DNA from: Craterostigma plantagineum
Lineage: Eukaryota; Streptophyta; Magnoliopsida; Lamiales; Linderniaceae
Reading direction: 5' to 3'
Assembly (NCBI GenBank): GCA_027422505.1
Contig: JAPQWV010000332.1
Span: 1-64,000, forward strand
DNA length: 64,000 nt
Position numbers and translations under genes: made by a program. Of the stretch, positions 56,817 to 64,000 are shown one piece after another (the stretch's first letter is position 1; every line of letters begins with the position of its first letter). The notes beneath the pieces were generated by a model. The model had not been told where the DNA came from and ran no database searches. It worked only from the letters and a program-made list of their open reading frames with translations.

Positions 56817-59078
56817 ATGGGGACGCTAACGACGTGGAGGAAAGCGTACGGCGCTCTCAAAGACCGCGCTGACGTCGGACTTTCCAACGTCAGTTCCGAT
56901 TACAAGGTCCGATGATGATCCGACGTCGTTTTTTGCGCGAAATTGATAGTAAGGGTTTATGTCTTTATTTTCATTTTGGGCGTTTTTGGCTTTGAGCGTA
57001 GGATTTGGATGTGGCGATTGTCAAGGCTACGAATCATGTGGAGTCTCCTCCCAAAGAGAGTCACCTCAAAAGTGAGCTTTTCCTTTCTTTTTCTTTTTGG
57101 CATTAAGCTAAACTGTTTTCGAGTTGTTGTAATGCTTAGAAATGGGCTGATTTGATTGGAAGTCGAAAAAAAACGAAAGAGAGACAGTAATGATGTTGTC
57201 TTTCGTATGATTCTTGCAGGAATTCTGGTCGCCACGTCAGCGCTCCGTCCTCGGGCTGACGTTGCCTACTTGATGAACTCCCTCTCACGGCGACTGGCGA
57301 AAACGAATAATTGGATGGTAGCGATTCTTATTACCGAGGTTTTTGATTCATTGCTGTGTTTTTTTTTTTTTCGCTCTTAACATTACCTTAATTATACATC
57401 GAAAAGGTTGCGGTGAAAACGCTGGTAGTTGTCCATCGAGCTCTAAGGGAAGGCGATCCATCGATTAGGGAAGAGCTTCTGAGTTTCCAACAGAAAAATC
57501 GTTTCCTGCAAATGTCTGGCTTCAAAGATGACTCAAGCGTCGACGGTGAATCCTCGCTATATTCCCTTCTTTACAATCCTTGTTAGTCGTTAACGTCTCG
57601 GTGAAGGAATGAAGAGTTAAAAACAATGGCCGTCTTTTATTATTGCCAGCTTGGGACTGTTCTGCTTGGGTTCGATGTTATGGGCTGTTCTTGGAAGAGC
57701 GGTTAGAATGCTTTGGGACACTTAAGTTCGACGTTGAAGCTGAGCGTCTTCCACGTCCTGCACAATGGCGAGATAAGGTCATTTCCTTTTCATTGTTTTG
57801 TTGATGTATACCTTATTTTCGTTTGTTCTGTTACGATGCATTTTGCTGAGTTAACTTTAATGGTTAGTTAGGCATATAGTAGAACTAGGGACTTGGGAAA
57901 CAGAGAACTTTTAGAGAGTTTGCCTGCTATGCAACAGCTGATGCATCGTCTTGTGGGTTGTCGGGTATTATCTCGAATCTTTGAAAGGCTAAGATCGTCT
58001 TTTTCCATTCAATGCAAATCTCTAATCGAACTATTTTATGGGTTTTTAGCCTCAAGGGACAGCTTCGAGAAATAGTCTGATACAATATGCTCTTGCCTTG
58101 GTATGTTGCCCTCTACATTGCTGTACTTAACAAGCATACGCTTTCATATGATTCTATTTGGCCTTTGACAATGATACATTGTCTGCTCTCAGGTGCTGAA
58201 GGAGAGTTTCAAACTATATTGTGCAATAAATGATGGAATAATCAATCTTGTTGACAAGGTAACTAAATGAATCCCTTCTTTAACTGTTTATGTATCAGAC
58301 TTGGAGCAGCTCGATAATTTTCTATCCCTTTCGTTTTCTTTTGTCTTGATTTCAAGTTTTTTGAGATGCCACGACACGATGCCGTTAAAGCCCTCGATAT
58401 GTATAAAAGAGCTGGACAGCAGGCAAACTCTTCAAATCCTATATATTTTTCTATTGTGCGGTTATATATTGTTAAAAACCATGTTTTTACAGCATTATGG
58501 GGAAATTTTTGCAGGCTGCTAGTCTGACTGAGTTCTACGAAGCATGCAAAGGACTCGAACTCGCGAGAAATTTCCAGTTCCCAACGTTGAAAGAGGTAAA
58601 AGCTGAGAATTTTGGATGTCATTTCAAAGATCTCAAAACTCTCGAAATTATCGCATTATTTATTACCACCTTCTTTCTTTCCTACTCATCGGCTAGATGT
58701 TTGAGTTTATAAACTGTCAAATGCTCTTAATGAGACGTTATTTTTCCCCATTTTACAGCCTCCGCAATCCTTCATAGCAACGATGGAAGAGTACATAAAA
58801 GTAGCGCCGAAAACAGTTCCCATTCGCATTGCCTTGGTTAGTCTTATGAGTTCCTTTAGGTTTCTATATCTTCTTTTTCGAGTTCTTCGTCGGGGATGAA
58901 CTTTTGAACTAATGTCAATATTTCGTAAAATCGAAAAAATAAAGGAAAATCCAGAAAGAGTAATGCTGACTTACGTGGAAGAAGAGGACGTTACTACACA
59001 AGCACTAGATGCATTAGATGAACCTAGGCAAGAATCACCACCACCTCTCTTGGGCCCTGATGATCTCTTGGTAATAAA

Positions 59079-59114
<36 letters not shown>

Positions 59115-59512
59115 AAATTATCCCAAAAATATTATACATTCTATCTTCCAATTATATGCTAAAATCTAAATAAATCTTCAATTTGATCTTCTCTTCTCTG
59201 CAGGGCTTGAATATGAGTCATGAGACTACTGCAGATGAGGCATCATCCGCTATAGAGGAAAGCAATAGCAATGCATTGGCTTTGGCCATACTTCCACCTG
59301 GTAAAATTTTCTGAAATATTTTTTAAAAATTCCTATTTGTTTTCTAAATAAAAGGTATAAATAATCGCATTATTTGTTCATAAATCTCAGGCTCTACGGC
59401 ATGGGAACTGCCCCTCGTTACCGCCCCGAGTGGGTCGCCCTTGCCCGCTCCGAACCCGTTTGAAATTGCAGATCCATCTGAAGATGTACGGCCGCAAACG
59501 ACGGGTCCCTGA
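56817..59512 (+). CDS. ANTH-domain clathrin assembly protein (PICALM/AP180 type)
   Basis: Fourteen exons splice in frame to 434 residues: 56817-56906, 57002-57071, 57220-57317, 57407-57545, 57650-57777, 57872-57964, 58050-58100, 58193-58258, 58357-58422, 58515-58595, 58759-58836, 58945-59070, 59204-59300, 59391-59512. Introns are GT-AG except the ninth, CAG|GCAAAC, an apparent GC-AG intron. The ANTH domain covers roughly residues 1-280 ([56 protein letters not shown]). It binds PIP2 and recruits clathrin at the plasma membrane or trans-Golgi. The tail is short and has APNPFEI. The frame meets TGA at 59510, yet stays open afterwards. By position and sequence it corresponds to Arabidopsis At1g14910/At2g01600. 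Confidence 0.92.
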
Positions 59513-59569
59513 AGTAACCCGTTTGATGAGGCGGATTTCGACCCGTTTCGAAGTAATGGGCTGATATAG
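59513..59569 (+). other. In-frame extension after the ANTH gene stop
   Basis: Directly after the TGA and in the same frame come 18 sense codons, SNPFDEADFDPFRSNGLI, then TAG at 59567-59569. They hold an NPF and a DPF motif, the EH- and adaptor-binding signals of this family, and finish in the GLI ending typical of the plant proteins. This is almost certainly former (or, with read-through, present) coding sequence. Confidence 0.8.
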
Positions 59570-60203
59570 CAGTTGAAAATATCCATGCACGCGTGTACAA
59601 AGAGTAGGGAACTCGGTCGGGTCGGGTGGGTTTTTCTTTTTGGGTAGTGTTTGGGTCGGGTCGGGTCGAGCAGTCAATAATGGGTGGGAACCATTTCTTT
59701 TCTTTCGTGGTAAGTCGTTGGCCATTGTTAGTACGTAATTGAGAGGGTACTTTCTTCTGATTTTCATCTTAAAGCTTCGCATAGCACTCTCTCTATGTAT
59801 GAGTATTTATTTAGATATCTTTGGGAATTAAGTAGGAGTTATTTTTTATGATACCAGTAGGTTGTGTTAATTTTGAAATAGATGTGTCTATTCAATTCGT
59901 GAAGTAAAGCACTAAAATTACGGGCTACTTATCTCGTTTGTACTCTTTTGAGAATTTTATATCAAGTTATCATAGGCAAAAAATATAACACTCTTCAATA
60001 GCTACGTGACTTTTAAATAGAGCTGAATTTAGAACATCTCGATATAGTGCACTAAAATTATTTTTGTTTAATTCAAGAGAAAAGAAAGGAAAAATAATTT
60101 TTACGAATTTCATGTAACAAATTGCTAGGAGGTCGCAAAACTCGTTAATTCCGATTTAGACACGCATCTAATTCCCAGGTATTCCTCGACTCTTTTTTTC
60201 CGT

Positions 60204-60247
<44 letters not shown>

Positions 60248-60391
60248 CGCGCGCACGGCACACACACACCAAATTGATACCTCGCACTCGCATAACGAAA
60301 CAGCAGACACCATCACATAAGATCAAATCTCACTGCACATTCTTATTCATTTTGTCATTCTTTCTCTTAATTTCTCGATCCGTTTGGTACA
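59570..60391 (+). promoter_or_regulatory. ANTH 3' UTR, DRP1 promoter and 5' UTR
   Basis: Only 822 bp separate the two genes, which are read in the same direction. A CT microsatellite at 60211-60244 lies 150-180 bp before the DRP1 start codon and is likely within its 5' UTR, where CT runs are common in plants. No clear TATA box is recognised. Confidence 0.5.
60211..60244. repeat. (CT)n microsatellite in the DRP1 leader
   Basis: About 17 CT units, followed by CACACACACA at about 60260. Confidence 0.9.
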
Positions 60392-63300
60392 ATGGCGACA
60401 ATGGAGAACCTGATCGGCTTGGTGAACAAGATACAGAGAGCATGCACCATGCTGGGCGATCACGGCGGCGAGGGCATGTCTCTTTGGGAGGCTCTTCCAT
60501 CCGTCGCCGTCGTTGGCGGTCAGGTAATTTATTCATCGTCATTATCATTATTTATTATCGTTGTCATTTTCGTTTGTGGACTATCGATTGGTCTGGTTTG
60601 GTTTGGATTGCTCAACTACGCTCCACGATTGTCTGATTATGGCTTTTAGAGCTCTGGAAAATCATCGGTTCTCGAGAGCGTGGTTGGGAGAGATTTTTTG
60701 CCCCGTGGATCTGGTATTTTGTTTTTATTTGCTGTTTTATTCGCTGATTTGACTTTTATGGATTTGCCTCACGCGTTTCTTCTAGCTGAGGTGATTTTTC
60801 AGTTACTGATTTATTTCTTGGTTTTAAGGCATTGTGACGAGGAGACCACTGGTGTTGCAACTCCATAAAACAGAAGGCGGAGCAGAGTATGCTGAGTTTT
60901 TGCATGCGCGGAATAGGAAATTTACGGACTTTGGTGAGTATAACGTCACATCCTAAATTCCTCTTTTACCACTCAGAAGAATGGGTTGCCGTGATTTTAG
61001 ACCTTGATGTGTTTTGCTCTTAATGTCTTCGTATTTCTTTATACAAATCTGCATCCATTGTCAATTGGGTTACATTTGGCTGTCTGTTGGCAAGTAAATA
61101 AGCACACAATTCATCTAACCAAGATCGTAGAAAATCATGTATATCACTGCTCAATAGGTGTTTTTGGTTGCTTCAGCTTCTGTACGGAAAGAGATAGCAG
61201 ATGAGACAGATCGGATAACAGGGAAAACAAAGCAAATATCCAATATTCCTATCCATTTGAGCATTTATTCTCCTCATGGTAATGCTACTTTCTAGATGTT
61301 CCCTGTTGTCACACTTTTTTGTTTTCAAAACTTCTCTAGTGATGTTCAACCTTTTTGCAGTTGTTAACTTAACCCTCATTGATCTTCCTGGGCTAACAAA
61401 GGTAGCAGTAGGTAAGAGCTTTGTCCACAAAGGAAATAACACTAGTTTGATTTTGATGTTTCATTTGTTATTAAATGCCCTTACTAATTCTGAACGCTTG
61501 TAGAGGGACAATCCGAAAGCATTGTTGAGGATATTGAAATGATGGTTCGATCTTATGTCGAAAAGGTACAAAACATTATTTACTTTCTAACTATTAATTT
61601 CTTCCTAGAATGCCATATGTGTATACATGGGCATACTTTTAGATCATTAATATGCATATTTATATAAGACTTAAGGCTGTGTTTTCCATAAAGAAACACC
61701 CGTATTACATAAGGTTCAGAAATCGGCAAGAGCAGTCCTCATTTCAGTGTTTCCTTTCTCCACGGGTGTTGGAATTTTAACTTGATAATGACCGTTCTTT
61801 CAAGTTCTCTGTTGATATAAGGGGCATGTTGACGTTGTTTCTTGCCCTTACCTTTCCTTCTCTGTTTATGCCTCTTATTGCAGCCAAATTGCATCATATT
61901 AGCCATATCCCCTGCTAATCAAGACATTGCAACTTCAGATGCTATCAAGCTTGCGAAGGAAGTTGATCCAACAGGTGTCAATTTCTGTTCTAATTGCTTA
62001 TCACCTTACCTTAGAATGCTAAAACTGATCTATATTGTTTTGAATTTTCAAGGTGAAAGGACCTTTGGAGTTTTGACTAAGCTTGATCTGATGGATAAAG
62101 GAACCAACGCTCTCGATGTATGTGGAAGCCATGAGATTCTTCGCATTACTTGAACAACACAAAATATGTTGAATGTGTCACAATAGCAATTTTCTTAAAT
62201 CCATAAGAAAATCAGTCTATTTATGTACCTTTATCTCTCTCTTTAAGGTACTTGAAGGCAGATCATACAGGCTGCAACATCCTTGGGTTGGTATCGTGAA
62301 TAGGTCTCAAGCCGAAATCAACAAGAACGTTGACATGATTAGCGCTCGGCAAAAGGAGAAGGAATACTTCGAAACCAGCCCCGAATATGGGCACCTTGCT
62401 CATAAGATGGGTGCAGAATACTTGGCCAAACTTCTCTCTGATGTATGAGACTCAGCACATATACCATTCCATCGTTCTTCTTACAGATAAATTTCTGTTC
62501 ATTCCACTTCAAACAGAACATTCATTACTGTTTGTAATAATCTGTTTTCTTTTACATTTTATCAGCATCTTGAGGTTGTCATTAGGCAGAAGATTCCCAG
62601 CATTATTGCCTTGATAAATAAGACCATTGATGAGATTAATGCTGAGTTGGATCGCATAGGAAGGCCCATTGGTGTGGATGGAGGGGTAATTAGAAGATCT
62701 ACTGCCTTCATAACTATTGATAATATAAATTATGAGGATTCTGCACCATACATACTTAGCACTGAACTCTTCCCCAGGCACAACTATACACAATCTTGGA
62801 AATGTGCCGTGCATTTGACCGTGTATTCAAAGAACACCTCGATGGAGGGTAATGTGTTCTACCTGTTCATTAGAATCGTGTCAATGTAGCATATTTCCGG
62901 CATCCTATGAGATAAAATACATGTTCATAAATTTGAGAATACTTTTGTAGAAGCCATCTATTACTACCTTGGAAGGGTGTAGCAATTAGAAAGCAAGATT
63001 AGTAATACTTCTGTTGTATTTTTCAATCCATAATTTTCACAGGAGGCCAGGTGGATCCAAGATATACGGTGTGTTTGACCACCAGCTACCAGCTGCTCTG
63101 AAGAAGCTTCCATTGGATCGACACCTATCGCAGAACAACGTCAAGAAAGTCATCGCAGAAGCAGATGGGTATCAGCCTCACTTGATAGCGCCCGAACAAG
63201 GATACAGAAGATTGATTGATGGATCGCTTGGTTTCTTCAAGGGCCCTGCCGATGCGTCGGTTGATGCTGTATATAAATATAATCACTTTTCTCTACCACC

Positions 63301-63956
63301 CCACCTACTATACTACTTTACATGAAAAACACGGGAGTTTTCTGCTCCACAGGTGCACTTCATTCTGAAAGAGCTTGTGAGGAAATCCATGGCAGAAACC
63401 GAGGTAAGAATCTTTAATTTCCGTCGAAGTAGTTCTGAAATCAAAGGTGATTATGTATGTATGTATATTCCACATTTTTGTTGGTAGGAACTAAAGCGAT
63501 TCCCAACTCTTCAATCCGACATAGCAGCTGCTGCAAACGAAGCGCTCGAGAAATTTCGCGACGAAAGTCGCAAGACAGTTAACCGTTTGGTGGAAATGGA
63601 GTCTGCTTACCTCACAGTAGAGTTCTTCAGGAAACTTAACATGGAACCTGAGAAAACCCCTAACCAAGCCGCCCCTAATGCCGACCGATACACTGATAAT
63701 CATCTACGGAGAATCGGTAACTAAGCATAAGTTTTCTCTTTCCCCTACTTTCTCTGATTTAACTAACTAAACGCTGCACAATAACATTATATATTTGCCT
63801 GACTGATCAAGTAAAGGTACCAACGTGACTGCATACGTACAAATGGTGTGTGATACCTTGAAGAACAGCATCCCAAAGGCCGTCGTTCATTGCCAAGTAA
63901 GAGAGGCGAAGAAGTCGCTGCTCAACCAATTTTACGCTAAAATCGGAAGGAAGGAG
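60392..63956 (+). CDS. DRP1C: Dynamin-related protein 1, DRP1C-like (3' end outside window)
   Basis: Fifteen exons are visible: 60392-60523, 60650-60713, 60829-60933, 61177-61278, 61361-61411, 61504-61565, 61884-61974, 62053-62117, 62248-62442, 62566-62685, 62778-62848, 63043-63268, 63353-63403, 63488-63716, 63817-63956. They give 568 residues in frame; about 45 residues of the GED remain beyond the window. GTPase motifs are complete: GQSSGKS (43-49), DLPG (142-145), TKLD (211-214) and NRSQ (242-245). The middle domain includes [20 protein letters not shown]. No PH or proline-rich domain is present, as expected for plant DRP1. DRP1 proteins drive membrane fission in clathrin-mediated endocytosis and at the cell plate. 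The N-terminus ([35 protein letters not shown]) fits DRP1C best. Confidence 0.95.
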
Positions 63957-64000
63957 GTAGAGCAATATAGTTTTTTTTTCCCCATCATGGTAGAATATAA

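Overview
This is nuclear DNA from a eudicot plant. The genes have GT-AG introns, and the flanks are packed with plant transposon types: Ty1/copia and Ty3/gypsy LTR elements, an L1-type LINE, Mutator-like (MULE), hAT and Harbinger-type MITEs, and Helitrons. Five host genes can be read: a small proline-rich secreted protein (1433-1879, minus), an HD-Zip class II transcription factor like ATHB-17 (8402-9895, minus), a DELLA/GRAS gibberellin repressor (43017-44606, minus), an ANTH-domain clathrin assembly protein of the PICALM/AP180 type (56817-59512, plus) and a dynamin-related protein like DRP1C (60392 to beyond the window end, plus). There is also one orphan exon of a Bet v 1/MLP gene (26101-26405). 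No RNA gene was recognised except a degenerate 5S-like segment.

The gene order matters. In Arabidopsis, GAI (At1g14920), an ANTH protein (At1g14910) and DRP1C (At1g14830) lie together on chromosome 1. The duplicated block on chromosome 2 holds ATHB17 (At2g01430), RGA (At2g01570) and a second ANTH gene (At2g01600). The window therefore looks like the ancestral, unfractionated form of this block, stretched by transposons. The DELLA protein has an unusual DELLA motif. The ANTH gene has an apparent GC-AG intron and an in-frame TGA 19 codons before the TAG that follows a family-like C-terminus.

Layout: 1-0.66 kb, end of a foldback MULE; 1.4-1.9 kb, proline-rich gene; 2.57-7.69 kb, complete copia element with near-identical LTRs but a broken polyprotein; 8.4-9.9 kb, HD-Zip gene; 11.6-14.4 kb, non-autonomous copia copy B; 15.67-25.7 kb, gag-only copia element G with a gypsy element F inserted in its 5' LTR; 26.1-26.4 kb, MLP exon; 26.75-34.55 kb, a Helitron carrying a dead RPA1-like gene and a nested MULE; 34.6-39.4 kb, a GC-rich repeat and a LINE split by a small LTR element E; 39.4-42.7 kb, copia copy D with a hAT MITE inside; 43.0-44.6 kb, DELLA; 45.7-47.4 kb, MULE H with a row of perfect short palindromes; 49.0-51.7 kb, copia copy C; 52-56.5 kb, MITEs and tandem mini-Helitrons; 56.8-64 kb, ANTH and DRP1C genes.

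Functionally, the last two genes both act in clathrin-dependent membrane traffic: cargo/coat adaptor and membrane-scission GTPase. The DELLA and HD-Zip II proteins are nuclear growth regulators. The most unusual structural signals are the family-specific palindromes inside the foldback MULEs, and a non-autonomous copia family that keeps only gag plus part of the protease in three target-site-flanked copies. Many element boundaries are supported by perfect target-site duplications read directly from the sequence.
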